A DNA stretch of 64,000 nt from Tetrapyrgos nigripes (lineage: Eukaryota; Basidiomycota; Agaricomycetes; Agaricales; Campanellaceae): positions 62,001-126,000 of the forward strand of contig JAACJM010000084.1 of the NCBI GenBank assembly GCA_013368315.1. The letters run 5' to 3'. Positions within the stretch are counted from its first letter, which is position 1, and each line of letters starts with the position of its first letter. The translations under genes were made by a program, and so were the position numbers. Shown here piece by piece: positions 1 through 11,400 of this stretch. The notes below the pieces were generated by a model. The model searched no databases. It was not told the origin of the DNA and saw only the letters and a program-made list of their open reading frames with translations.

Positions 1-33
1 ACATGATACACAATGGCGAACAGAAATACATAC

Positions 34-529
34 CTGGTATTGCGAGAACATCACGGGCATATCCTGCTAGTCGTGGAAACTTCCCGCATTTGTCCTTCCA
101 GAAGTTCAGGACATTTTCCCCAATAGGACGCTCTGCGAGGTAAGAAGCATACTCTTCATCAATGGTCTGCGTGGCGGTGGATGAGCTGGTAGTGGGTATT
201 CCTGAAAGGGAGGGGTCATCATAAAGGTCAATGGATTGAGAGGGTTGAGGTGGAGGCGAGTGAATAGATTCTGCTGCCGCTGTGAAAGCTGATGGGTCAT
301 AGGTTGAAAGTCGAGCCCTGAATGCATTCTCCATCTGTTGACACCACGAAGCTTGGAAGAGATCAGGTTTGTTGTCAAAAAGCCTATACTTGATGCATGG
401 GTCAACTACACAAGAAAACACTCAATGAAAAGTAAAGGGAAGAAAAGAGATAAAACATGTACCTGCTGCAGCATAGTAGTACTCTGACTCCATAGTACTC
501 TTATCATAATACTTCTAGGACGTTTCTAT
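34..529 (-). pseudogene. hAT transposase C-terminal fragment
   Basis: Read on the minus strand, a coding stretch starts near 508 with KYYDKSTMESEYYYAAA, crosses an intron (406-462) and continues VDPCIKYRLFD to 34, where a GTATGT donor leads out of the window. The KYYDK...YYAAA.DP..KY block and the later NFWKDKCGKFPRLAGYARD block are the pre-dimerisation and dimerisation motifs of hAT (Ac-like) transposases. An in-frame TAG directly before KYY could be part of a CCTAG splice acceptor or a true stop. No N-terminal BED finger or catalytic DDE region is present upstream, because repetitive non-coding DNA begins within 250 bp. I read it as the 3' part of an internally deleted or decayed element; the rest lies outside the window. 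Confidence 0.7.
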
Positions 530-599
530 GAGATGTTTCTCTGGGACCTTTACTTTTGATAGCATACGTCATGTATTAGGTACTACTATATAGCTCTAC

Positions 600-756
600 G
601 GCAAGCCCCGACCACCAGCCACCATCCGACGATGGTCGTCGGATGGGCAGATGGGATCCGTCGGATGAGGCAAGCACCTAAGCCCATCCGCCATCCACAT
701 CCGAGGCCCCATCGCTGGATGACCGGCGGATCATCCGATCCGCTAGGAGCTCTAGT
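600..756. repeat. Sub-terminal repeat cluster, probably the hAT element end
   Basis: This GC-rich block is built of variants of CATCCG / CGGATG in both orientations, such as CATCCGACGATGGTCGTCGG, and ends near TAGAGCTC (seen inverted at 748-756). Dense short sub-terminal repeats next to a short terminal motif are usual for hAT transposons, and the block lies on the 5' side of the transposase fragment. The exact end and the 8-bp target duplication cannot be confirmed because the other end is outside the window. No gene is seen from here to 1,439. Confidence 0.45.
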
Positions 757-1439
757 CACACACTACTCGGCCCCTCAAACACCTTCCTTACAATGCACTT
801 AAAAACAACCCGTAAACACGCGTTCGCTACCATGCTGAGTCGGAACCCGCATCAGCGTCAGTTCTTCGCCTAACGACCGAACGCCAGGATAGATTTTCCA
901 ACTCTACGATTCATCGGACTTATGTACTAGAACCGTCTCCTTCTCAAGCTTACCGTTTTGTTAAACCTTGCCCTTGCGCTCATGGAATTCTGTCTCTCGG
1001 GATCATTCCAACGACTTCGACTTTATCAATTCCGGGAAGATTGAAAGGATCATTCTGCATTTGAATTCGAACCCAGCGAGGGCGCTTACTCGGCTCGTCC
1101 TACTACTCCCACGATAATTGAGAGTGCACGCTTCTGGCTTGGTTGACAGCCTCGGTATTGGCAAGATGGGATGCATAAAGAAAGGATACGCAATAGCGCC
1201 GACATCTTTAAGGTAGATGTAATCGTATAGTACGTCTAAAAGGGGAACTACAGCCTGAGGTCGCAGGAACATGACCGTCTTTGTACGAAGCACTTGGATG
1301 AGACGTTCTACGTGTTATCAAAGACTGAAAAACAGGCAAAGGAAGAAACACAGTGGCTTTTCATGATAGGCCTACTTAATCTCTTCCGCTCACCGTTGAG
1401 CTGGGCAAAACATTGAGCCATATACTCCTACACCATACA

Positions 1440-1513
1440 CTGCCCCAGAGAGGCTCGAACTCTCGACCTTCCGATTAACAGTCGGACGCTGTAACCAACT
1501 CAGCCATGGGGCA
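1440..1513 (-). tRNA. tRNA-Asn (anticodon GUU)
   Basis: On the minus strand the sequence folds as a complete cloverleaf. The acceptor stem is TGCCCCA/TGGGGCA with a G discriminator base, as expected for Asn. The anticodon stem TCCGA/TCGGA carries the loop CTGTTAA (anticodon GTT), and the T-arm is GAGAG-TTCGAGC-CTCTC. The A box (TGGCTGAGTTGG) and B box (GTTCGAGCC) of an internal Pol III promoter are intact. No intron is present. It supplies asparagine for cytosolic translation. Confidence 0.97.
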
Positions 1514-1842
1514 TTGACAAAAGGCGGATACGTTTACAATGTTCACAATATGATATTCATTTCCGCCTAAAAAATCATGTCGACCTTGATCGATCTGATC
1601 AACCTAACTATAAAAGAAAGTACTAAAAGAATTCATAAAGTTGTCTCTCCCTTTCCAGGGACATCACTCGGAGGAGATAACATCGCTCATTACAATAACT
1701 AATTATCAAAGATGGGATGGTGCATATGTACAGTACGCTCAGGCTAGGATTTAGTTTACATTGCTATTGGGAAGATTAGACGTGATTATCCTTAAATGTT
1801 AGTATGAGTACAATTAACTTGCTGAGTGACCACCTCAATCAA

Positions 1843-4394
1843 TCAATAATATGCTTTCCAAGGACCTGTAATCGGTGCTCCGAGAAGTCTTTCCGCCTCA
1901 CGGATGACATCTTCATGGCCTTCGTTCTCATATTTCAAGGGGCCCTGCCATTGAGAGTGCATTATCAGAGTCTTATCCATGATTATGCAGTTAAACAGCG
2001 TGATAGTACTCACCATCTCCTCCAACTTATACCCTCCACTCCTCAACTCCCTCCCTGGCGCCTGTGCCCAAATTCCAATCCACACGTTCATTCGATCTCC
2101 CAATTTCCCAAAGAGTCCTTGCCCCTCTTTTCTGTACCATGGTCTTCGTTGGTATGAATTGGGATGCATACGTGTTTCGAGGTGAGTCATGTCTTCTTCA
2201 AGTTTAGTACTGGGATTGCTCAGGACATCAACATGTTCCTTCCCCCCCAATTCCATAAATTCCGGACTATGCGAGTGTGCATGTATCAAACTTGATTCAT
2301 CGTCTGTACACCCACCACCGGAACCTTGATTGTAAGGACATTTACCGCTAGCAAAAGCATGGGCGAAAGCGAAATTAGGCAACTTGGAATCAACTGGGCC
2401 TGTTGGAGACGAACGAGGGAGACAAAGATAAAGTTGAATGAAATGGATGAACCGGAGGAAGGATTCGATGAGGGTTTGGATGTATTGTGGTTGGGGATCG
2501 TATCTAACATAGCAAAATGTCGTCTGATCAGTAAAAGGATCTAGCTGGAATAGAAGGAAAAAGAAAGAACTTGAAAGAATGAATGAAGCATTATTCGGCC
2601 CTGAGGGTTGCCCAGGACAAGGCACACCGCTGGTCCCGTCAAGAGATACCGCACCGCTTAGATATGTTCAACGCTAGCGGGCCGGAATCGGGAATCACAA
2701 TGGAGAGGAAGGAAGGGAAATGTGGGTCTCTTCACCGCCCTCACCGCGTCCCGTCCCGTTGGCGGATCAAAACGTACACGAAGCCAATGGCCAGGAAAAT
2801 GAAGGAAATGTACTCACCTCATTGCCTCTCTCACCCTATCCTCTAACAAGCTAATAGCGATTCGTTTAGCAAAGCTTCGGATTCCGAATCGATTTGGTAG
2901 GATACTGATAAATTCCTCGAGAGTGATGTTTGCAACGTCGTAGTTGGATTGAGAGGGGATCATGGAGGATTGTTGGTAATTCTGCCATGTACGCGTTTAG
3001 TGAATGTATGAGAATGAGGAGGTGGCCAAATGGGTTGGATGTAAGTAAGGAAGTAGTAAGTAAGTAAAACTCGAGTAGGGAGTAGGTAGACGTAGACCTA
3101 CCAAAGACCATTCCTTAAACTCCTCGGCTGTCTCGGGGATATCTTTGATTCCCATACGTCGACCTATTTCAGCCCAAAATACGAAGAAAGCCTGCAGGTG
3201 TGAAGTTGATTAGCATTCTAGTCATCGAAGTACGAACTCCAAGAGTCCATGAGAGCAAGTAAGCAGACAGTGCCGTGTACTTACATGACACTCTAACGCC
3301 GACAACTCCCTCCATCCATACTTCTTCGCCCATCGTTCTGGTTCGAACATGGCGAGGCTTAGGGTGTATAGGTGATCCTCATTTTTCTGTTAGAATCGTT
3401 GGTCAAATCATCAGAATATCGATAAGAAGACCTGATACAGATAGACGAAGGAGCAGAAAGGTTGGGTAGGGAAAGATCCACGTACGATAGGATATTTGTC
3501 ATGCAGCCAATTGACACGGGCAATAGCGATCATAGCTCGGGGATCGTCTATCCTGGTCTTGGTTGGCGTCCAGTGTAGGGCTGTCTCCTGTGCGTCAAGA
3601 TCACCATGTTTAGGTGCTGATGTCGAGGAACTGGTACTATTGGTAGCACCAGACCTTCCGGTGATGGGACAGGCTAAGACCGTGGCTGGAGAAAGATTAA
3701 CATTAACCATGTGCGATGGCAATGAAGAGGTAACGGTAGGTGAGTTATTGGAGCCCAAGTGTTTACAGAAGAAGGGTGGGCTTACAGATGAGGATCTCGG
3801 TCTATAAAGCCATGAATCAGCGATTGAACATTTGAGAGAGAACGGATTTGGTCACTACTTACATCCGCAAACCTTTTTGAGATACTTTCTTTAGAACCCA
3901 TCTCCTTTGTTCCCTTCAGGATCTTTGAAATAGATGGCTACGATAAGTAGAGTGGAAAGAGTCAAATCAGTGACGACATTCTATGTGGATCTCCAGAACA
4001 TATGATCATGGAAATGAACGAAACAACCAAAGTAGTCATAGTACTTTCTTTTACAGTATAGCGCTGTATGATCCTGAGAAGAAAAGGCTTCATAACTCAC
4101 AATTCCATACGTCTTGAACAACGCCAAGGACAACGAATACCGCATCAACATCGGCATATCGTAGGATAAACAGAGTTCGATGACTTGTTGTGCTTCTTCT
4201 GGTGTAAGTGCGGCCTGTGCACTGGAGAGGTCATATTTATGCTGATATTTTCGGTGGATTTGGGTGTATCTGCGCCAACGAAGGTGGCGAACGAGGAGTA
4301 GGTAGAGAAGAATGGATATGGCTATGGTTAAGGGGAGTGCCAGGTGAGGTTGGATTGTCGCTGGTAGGTGTAGGAGGACAGCTTCGAGGTTCAT
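1843..4394 (-). CDS. ER-bound oxygenase-like protein, mpaB / DUF2236 family
   Basis: Nine exons (4394-4101, 3937-3863, 3801-3786, 3673-3486, 3386-3285, 3191-3102, 2981-2818, 2503-2014, 1944-1843) join in frame to 506 aa. An N-terminal membrane helix (about residues 18-40, LALPLTIAISILLYLLLV) precedes the soluble domain. Family blocks follow in order: YDMPMLMRYSLSLALFKTYG, PSISKIL, TEILISCPITG, IARVNWLHDKY, DHLYTLSLAMFEPERWAKKY, GIKDIPETAEEF, LEDRVREAM, and the C-terminal LLGAPITGPW. These match MpaB of mycophenolic acid biosynthesis and the rubber-oxygenase-type (PF09995) fold, usually ER-anchored and heme- or metal-dependent. The exon chain is intact, so the gene is probably functional. The long intron 2504-2817 could hide an extra exon. 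The substrate is unknown; the PKS 11 kb away is suggestive only. Confidence 0.85.
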
Positions 4395-5131
4395 GATTAG
4401 TTGACAAGAGATGGTACGCTACGTCAGTGCCCTGCTCAAGAAGTGGATTTATAGGGTCCTCAGGTGCTGTGGTCTCTAAATCCGTCTAGCCTGAGCCGAA
4501 ATAGCCCAAAAATTGGGAAATGGAGCTCCTTGCCAGGCGATGCAAGAGAAATAATTGTTTTAGCTCATTTTCTTGGCTGAAAGCAATTCTCGGAGTCATT
4601 CTTGAAGTCCGGACTCGACGATCCAGGGCGTGGCTATTCCATAAGTTTCGTAGTAGGCGTCGGGGAATCGGGGTGCGCTAGTACTAGTGCGATTACAGTG
4701 CTATGATACCGGTCGGCTGCAACCGATACCAGTGTGAGTATGTCCACAATTAAACCAAAAGAACGTACCGCCGAAGTCCATGCTGCTATCACCGCATACG
4801 TGTCCGACTCGGAGAAGGCACTGCTAGTTCTTTTTCTCATGTTAAAACCTGCGCTATATTTTGAACTGGCTTGGTCAAGTTGGGCTTGTCTCCATTTCAA
4901 CTTCGAGTGGACGTACGACACATAATTCATTGCTAGCTTACATCTAAGTAGTCCTGATGATTTGTTTGGAGCCTTGATTCAGCGTAGTAAGAGAAAAAAC
5001 GCCAGCATCAGGCTTATAGAATCTATATTTGCAGCTAAGTAGCCTCTAGTGAGCCTCTAGACAGATCGATAAGAATGAAAAGCGTACCTCAAGTTCAACC
5101 TAAGAAGAGAACTACTGACACGCCAAAAACA
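4395..5131. other. Intergenic, no gene recognised
   Basis: Only short open frames occur on either strand. None shows splice structure or a family motif that I recognise. It probably holds the promoter of the mpaB-like gene, which starts at 4394 and runs leftwards. Confidence 0.5.
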
Positions 5132-5268
5132 CCAATTTATCCGTCGAGCGGAAAGACCTCCGGAAAGTCACACATTGTATTGGCGTAACCTCACGTGTAC
5201 ACCACGTGACTGTTACGAGAAATACAATGCGTGACTTTCCGGAGGTCTCCGCTCGACGGATAAATTGG
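5132..5268. repeat. 137-bp near-perfect hairpin (MITE-like foldback)
   Basis: The left arm starts CCAATTTATCCGTCGAGCGG and the right arm ends CCGCTCGACGGATAAATTGG. Each arm is about 50 nt with few mismatches. The centre holds a second palindrome (CTCACGTG...CACGTGAC), so almost the whole element can fold back. CA occurs on both flanks and may be a short target duplication. It has no coding capacity. Confidence 0.75.
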
Positions 5269-5641
5269 CACATCTGACGCCGACGGGCAACTGACCTAGT
5301 CACGGTTGATTGCCGCGGCCGCGCATTGTGACCCATGACGACTTGGTTGGCAAAGGCCACTGCCAATATCGGACTTTTTTAGAGCTGACTCGTCTTCTTG
5401 TCCAAGGCCTTAACCATCGTCCTTCCTGCAAAACACCACTTTCCGAGATTTGCACAACAGTCCCCTAGTCTTTAAAATTCTACTTACTTCAAATACTCAC
5501 GACCATCACGGTTTCATACCCCTGCTTCTCTTTAGAATCATGATCTTTCCCACCTCAGACATAGGTATATAAGTCGGAGGCATCATTCCAAGCTACTTTC
5601 TCGCACTTTCCCACCAACGTTATCGATTCTGGGGTAGAGTG

Positions 5642-6830
5642 ATGGGCCACGAGGCAATCCAACGTTCCCAAGTCATGTCTGATGCCCTCGAGTTATCTTC
5701 AAACATAATCTATACGTTGAAGGAAACCTCCAAGGTCGCACCCGTACCGTTTCTAAGCTTGGCCTCCACCCTAGCGCTAAGCATTTTAGAGACTGTTCAG
5801 GTGAGATTATTCTTCAGAAAAGCATATATACGTCGACTTAGCTCTCTGTTAGAACGCAAGGAATAACAAGGATGACTTCCTTAGATTAGGGAATGATGCA
5901 TGTAATCTTGTTTTTGCGATAGGAGACTCCGTGAAAGAGGTCAGGAATACCAATGAAGGTCTGCTCAGCCATTTGAATGAACTAGTAAAGTGCGTATCGA
6001 CCTTCTCATCACTAAATGAGGCTTACTGAAGTGACGGTGAACAATTTACCAGGACTTTATCTGAAATAGATACGTTTGCAAAAGGACGTGCCCATCGGAG
6101 CAAAATGCATCGGGCGTTATTCACCAAAGGAGATGCAGGAGCTATTCAAGAATATCGTCAACGCCTCAGGCACGCTCTTGATATTTTTGGCGTCCGTATA
6201 TTTTCTTCTCCTTTTTCTTTCTTTCTTTTTTGCAGATCGAGTACTCACTGTTTCCTCGCCCACAGGTTCAAACGATGATTTCGAATACAGACGTCATGAG
6301 CGGTATTGCAGAAGGGATACGAAACATGAACACCAAGACGCAGCTCCAATCACAGAGAGCCGCTTCCACTGGTCCTTTTTCCTTCAGTGGATCCGATATC
6401 AGTTTTAGTAACACTTCATTCAACAATTATGACAAGGACTATCATTCTACATCCACGCAAGATTCCTCCCGGAGAGAGAACTATAGAAATACGTATTATC
6501 AAATCACAAATCCAGGTTCCAGACCGATGTACCACCAAACTACCAGTTTTAGTCCTGAATGGAATCGCAGAGTCGGAAGTCCAAACTACTATGCTCATGG
6601 TATGTACATTGCAATTCCGGAACGGCTCATTGGGCTTTCTTATCGGACTGAACTCGACATCAGAACACTCGTTTGAAATGTCAGCTTCTCAAAAAAATCC
6701 ACAGAAATTCATTGATAGTGCGTATCTTTCCCTGGTTCCTGGTCCAATAGCAAGTGTAAATCATTACAATTCAGATTCGAATCTCTCTCTTCGTGAGAAG
6801 AGTAGGAATCCATTTGAAGCCTACAGATAA
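5642..6830 (+). CDS. Stand-alone four-helix protein, MLKL N-terminal-like
   Basis: Five exons (5642-5800, 5871-5989, 6053-6191, 6236-6599, 6664-6830) give 315 aa. The N-terminal half has the amphipathic pattern of the fungal HeLo/MLKL-like adaptor domain: VPFLSLASTLALSILETVQ, then DDFLRLGNDACNLVFAIGDS, then a helix rich in R and K (RAHRSKMHRALFTKGDAGA) and YRQRLRHALDIFG. In fungi this bundle often heads STAND NTPases; here it stands alone with a serine- and asparagine-rich tail, as in many Agaricomycete proteins of unknown role. The third donor (GTCCGT) is weak, and acceptors at 6235 or 6265 are both possible, the second skipping ten codons. Membrane or cell-death activity is inferred from the family only. 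Confidence 0.6.
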
Positions 6831-7439
6831 TGGCATCATAATCGTCTGAACATGGGGGTCTTTCAGACTATATCACCAGCGGCCGGATCAAGCAAGCCAT
6901 GACTGGAATGGTAGTGCACGTAGGCCTTTACTTGTATTTTCATACGCATGGTGCGTGTACAGTGTAGCTGGTTAACCGGCAGTGAAGACAAGTAAGGGCG
7001 TCTATGCCTGTACTGAAGGTTGTTCTTTTTTTCTTGCCTCGATATCAAGTTGCGCATCTATTTTTGCGAGTCAATTACTGGTCAAAAGACTAGGAGTTTA
7101 CGGAAGCGGCTTCACCATCTGGGGAAGAGCGGCTCTCAATCACGTATGGGAAGAAACCGAAGGACCATTTTCAAGGGTCAAAAACATTCATCGTATCTTC
7201 GAATCGCACGACTATGGCAAACTATGGCGCAAACTGCGGCGATTCATATAGCGGAGGAGGATTTTGTCCGAACGTTTGACCTGACAATCCACATGGTTCG
7301 TTGATGAGCATTATTCGCGTCACTGGGCTTATCATATGATGAGGGTTGGATAACTGGGTTCTTATCTCACATTTCAAATTTGCATGATATATAAGAGCAA
7401 GGATGGTCTTCTTTCTGAGCGGCCTTCCTCTTTTCACTC
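6831..7439. other. Intergenic, no gene recognised; upstream of the OPT gene
   Basis: No convincing coding exon is seen. It should carry the promoter and 5' leader of the oligopeptide transporter, whose ATG is at 7440. Confidence 0.5.
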
Positions 7440-10400
7440 ATGGAGGCGCTTCCCCCACTGAGCAAGACTGCGTTAGAGTCTTTCGAAGAGAAGAGAAATC
7501 CTGAAGCCAAAGTCAGCCTGGACGCCTCCTTCATTGATGAAAAGGCTCCTGTCAGGAACGACACCGTCGACGTGGACGAGATAGGAGACGTCTTTCAAGA
7601 CGACCCTCGTCTGATTGATCTGGGTGAAGATGGGAAGGAAAGGCCTATCGGTGAGCCTTTTATTCTGCTATTGGTTTGCTAAACATTATCTTCTACGCGC
7701 AGAAACCGACGCCGACTATTCCCTCCGGCTGGTCTCGCTGGAGGATGACCCCTCGCTTCCTATTTTCACGTTCAGATTGTGGTTCTTAGGTGTTGGACTG
7801 TCTTGCTTCGGTGCTGTTCTTGGGCAGATCTTCGTGAGCGTTGTTGCTCTTCGGGGTGTTCGTATCTGACAATTTCCATGTCCAGTACTTCCGACCTCAG
7901 ACCGTGTACGTTAGCACGCTGTTTCTCCAGATTGTGTCCTACATTCTTGGAAAGGTCGTTGCTTTTTCTATGATATCACATGCCAGGCTCTCACACACTG
8001 CTACAGTTCATGGAAGAGGTCATCCCGGGCACTTGGGAAGGAGCTCGCATCAAAATGCCAGACAATAAGTTCTGGCGATGGATTAACGGTGGACCTTTCA
8101 GTGCGTGATCGAGCGACTAGCCAACGGTCGTCTATTGAGTCAAGCTTCTTCAGATATTAAGGAACATGTCGCTATCACCATCATGTCCTCTACTACGTCG
8201 CAGTCAGCGTTAGCTATCAGTATCTTTGCAGCACAGGACTTGTACTACAACGTTCGCCCCAATGCTGCCATTGGTATCTTCACGTACGCGTTGCCCTTGC
8301 AGTAGTAACCCTGCTTTGCTTATCTTGGCGCCAGATTGATAGCTTCTCAGCTCGTTGGATACGGCTTGGCAGGTGAGTCTTCATGCGTACGCCACTAGTA
8401 TCATTTGACCCGACCCCGTGTTGTTCCAGGTGTGATGCGAAGGTTCTTGGTGTACCCGACCTTCGCCATCTATCCTCAGCTGATGCCAAATGTCCAACTC
8501 TTCGACGCTCTTCATCGTGGATCATCGTCCGTTATGCAGAAGAAGCGTGTCAGATTTTTCTGGATTATTTTCATCGCCATCTTTATCTGGGAGTGGTTCC
8601 CTGAGTACATTGCTCCGTAAGCTCACCCTCGACGCGATGCGGTTGGATTTTTATCATGACACATATCTTCTAGAACGCTCACTGGCATCAGCATCTTCTG
8701 TCTGGCGGACAGGAAGAATGCTTGGTTTACACGTATTTTCGGTAAGGCTTGGTATAAACGATCCCTTCCCATTCAAAGTTGGACTGATATCTCCAAAGGT
8801 GGTGCTGCTGGAAATGAGGGTCTTGGCCTTTTTTCCATTTGTCTCGACTGGGCATACGTAGGGGCCGGGGGTGGGACCATTGGTTCTCTTTTCACGCCTC
8901 TCTCGACTCAGCTTTCGATGTATGGTGGTGTCTGTGTTTGCATGTACGTCATCGCACCATCATCACCACTTGTAAACTGACGCTTTCATAGCATCGCTTT
9001 TTGTGCGGTATATGCAAAGAATGTCTGGCATGCACAGAACTTCCCTTTCCTCAGTCAGCTCCTCTTCAATGAGGATGGTACCGAGTATAACCAGCTCCTG
9101 ATCCTGAACGACGATTTTACCCTGAACTACGACAAGCTCGCTAAGCAGGTAAAGGCGGTTCTGCCTCCGAGTCACTCCGAGCTCTAATATACTTTTTTAG
9201 GGCTTGCCTTGGTATGCTGCTTCTCAGCTTTTGTATAAGATCAGTCGAACCATGTATATTGGAGGTATGTGAAACTAATACGAATTCGTTGCTACCTTTC
9301 AGATGACTTATCATGTATTTTAGCTGCGCTATCACACTTCGCCATCTGGTATGGCCCTACCTTCTGGAATATCGTCAAGCATTCCAATGAGGTCGATGAT
9401 CCTCATTACCGTAAGATGAAGGCAGGTTCTACATGTTCTTCCCGGATCCCTAGAGCTAATTTATTGCGCAGATCTACAAAGAGGTCCCCACCTGGTGGTA
9501 CATAGGTGTATTCATCGTATGCGTGGGTCTTGCTATTGGAACTGCATATGGCGCTTCGTCCGGTCTACCTTGGTGGGGTGTGATTGTTGCACTCATCTTT
9601 GCGTTCATTTTCGTCCCTGTCATTGGCACAGTAAGTAATGCACTGATCGTAGTGAAAAAATTCGAGGCCTGATCATTTTCATTAGTTGGCTGCGACCGTG
9701 GGCTATTCACCCAGTATCGAGATTATGATACAGGTGCGTTCTTATGTTTTTTTATGAATTAATACTGAGTACACCCGTTATTGGCAGATGCTTGGAGGTG
9801 CTGTGATCCCTGGAAAACCCGTCGCCAACATGTATTTCACGGTCTATGGGTATAATCCAGTCACGCAAGCTATCAGTCTCATGCAAGATTTGAAACTGGT
9901 TAGTACTATCACCATTTTCTCGATCGAAAGACCTTAGACTTAAAAAAAAATTGAATTCCAGGGCCAATACACCAAGCTACCTCCCCGTGCTACTTTCACC
10001 GTACAAATGATCGGGTCTATCATTGGTGGGCTTTTGAACTTTATCATCATGAAGGTGAGTGTCATAATTCGTCTCCATTCAACCCTTTGCTGAGATAACC
10101 TATAGACAGTCATCGCCGCTAACAGGGAAATTTTGAGAGATGTGCAAGGTTCCAATGTCTGGTCTGGACAGCAAGTACAATCCTACAACAGTGCTGCGAT
10201 CGCTTGGGGAGCCTTGGGACAGCCATTGTACGCTACAGGAACCCGCTATGGGGTAAGTCCATGTCACTGCTTTCTATATATACTGCGTTTAAATGAATGA
10301 CTGACTATCGCTCAGTTCGTCCCATACATGTTATTCGCCGGTTTAGGCTTCCCGATACCATTCTGGTTGCTACACAAGAAATGGCCCAAGTTTGGCTTCA

Positions 10401-10862
10401 ACTATGTCTTTACACCTATCCTCGTTGGTGAGTTGGAACTTACTGACCTCTGGTCAAGGCTAACGATATCTATATCAGCCGAGCTAGGATTCTTGTCTGT
10501 TGGCATTAATTCCGCTACCTTCACGTCATTCCTTCTTGCTGTCTTCTCCCAATACTATCTGCGTAAATACCGTGCCAGCTGGTTCCGCAAGTACAACTTC
10601 TTGCTGAGCGCTGCCCTTGACGGAGGAACTTCAGTACGTTCGTTCTATTGTGCCTTCCTCGAGGTTTGGTAATCTGATATCTTTTATTTAGATCATGATT
10701 TTCGTCTGGACTTTCGCCGTTGGTGGAGGTAGTGGAACTGAACATCCTTTCCCTAACTGGGCTCTGGTGAGTAATGCAAGCCTACAAATACTGCTTCCAT
10801 CTCACGAGATCGTACCACAGAATCCCAAGGGCAATCCTGACTACTGCTTGCGCCTGACATGA
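7440..10862 (+). CDS. Oligopeptide transporter, OPT family
   Basis: Twenty-one exons starting at 7440, 7703, 7886, 8007, 8154, 8335, 8430, 8674, 8799, 8992, 9201, 9324, 9472, 9686, 9788, 9962, 10106, 10316, 10479, 10692 and 10821 join in frame to 777 aa, the usual family length. The acidic cytosolic N-terminus is followed by the OPT signature DDPSLPIFTFRLWFLG, then NIKEHVAITIM, QLVGYGLAGVMRRFLVYP, DWAYVGAGGGTIGSL, IYKEVPTWWYIG, GYNPVTQA and HKKWPKFGFNYVFTPI, with about a dozen hydrophobic segments. The family imports tetra- to hexapeptides or glutathione with protons at the plasma membrane. The intron at 9422 uses a GC donor (MKIYKEVP fits only this way). Frames are intact. The exact substrate cannot be read from sequence. 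Confidence 0.93.
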
Positions 10863-11228
10863 TCTCTGTATTTTTTTTCGCGCGTTGAATTGGGATATGG
10901 ATAGGTTTACTTGAAGTTGTATGTACAAGACAACAATGAAAGATTTCAAAACAGACAGCTCTGGACGAGAGCACTTTCGGCATTCGGCATCGTAGCCTTG
11001 GCAATATATGATCCACGTGACTCGCCGATCGTGCTGAAGCCTGAAGGCGCGGGGATGAGTGGATTTTTGTCGAGCCTAATTGCTGCGCCTTCTAACGCGA
11101 GTCAAGAAAAATCGGGCAAGAAAAGATATAGGCGGATTCGCGACGACCCCGAGAGGCCGCCCATACAATAAATGACATTAGGATGAAAGGAAAGGGCTAT
11201 GGAGCTATGGAATGGGAGGGAAGGGAAG
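10863..11228. other. 3' flank of the OPT gene
   Basis: Transcript end of the transporter. An 86-codon open frame at 10911-11171 has no recognisable motif or upstream splice link, so I do not call it a gene. Confidence 0.4.
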
Positions 11229-11233
11229 GGGAA

Positions 11234-11377
11234 TTTTTTTTTTTTTTTAAGTTTGGAAAAGGGTCGAGAACAGCCACAAAAACAATGACAAGCAGGTGAA
11301 TCAAGAAAAGCCCAATGCCCTGAAACAGCAACAGAGGGAGAAAAGTATAGAACAAAAGTCCAATGCCCTGAAACAGC
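11234..11377. repeat. Direct repeats and poly(A) tract 3' of the recombinase
   Basis: CCAATGCCCTGAAACAGC occurs at 11312-11329 and again at 11360-11377, both followed by a similar ACA-rich stretch. A run of 15 T on the plus strand (A15 in the sense of the element) lies at 11234-11248. Direct repeats close behind a recombinase could be recombination sites; this is inference. Confidence 0.6.
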
Positions 11378-11400
11378 GACAAAGGATTGAGAAATAATCT

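Noticed and set aside
4634..4930. A 98-codon minus frame between the mpaB-like gene and the hairpin
   Set aside because: No signal, motif or splice partner; a plus frame overlaps it almost completely.
10911..11171. An 86-codon frame after the OPT gene as an extra exon
   Set aside because: The OPT coding sequence already ends with a natural C-terminus (GNPDYCLRLT) at 10862, and the family length fits.
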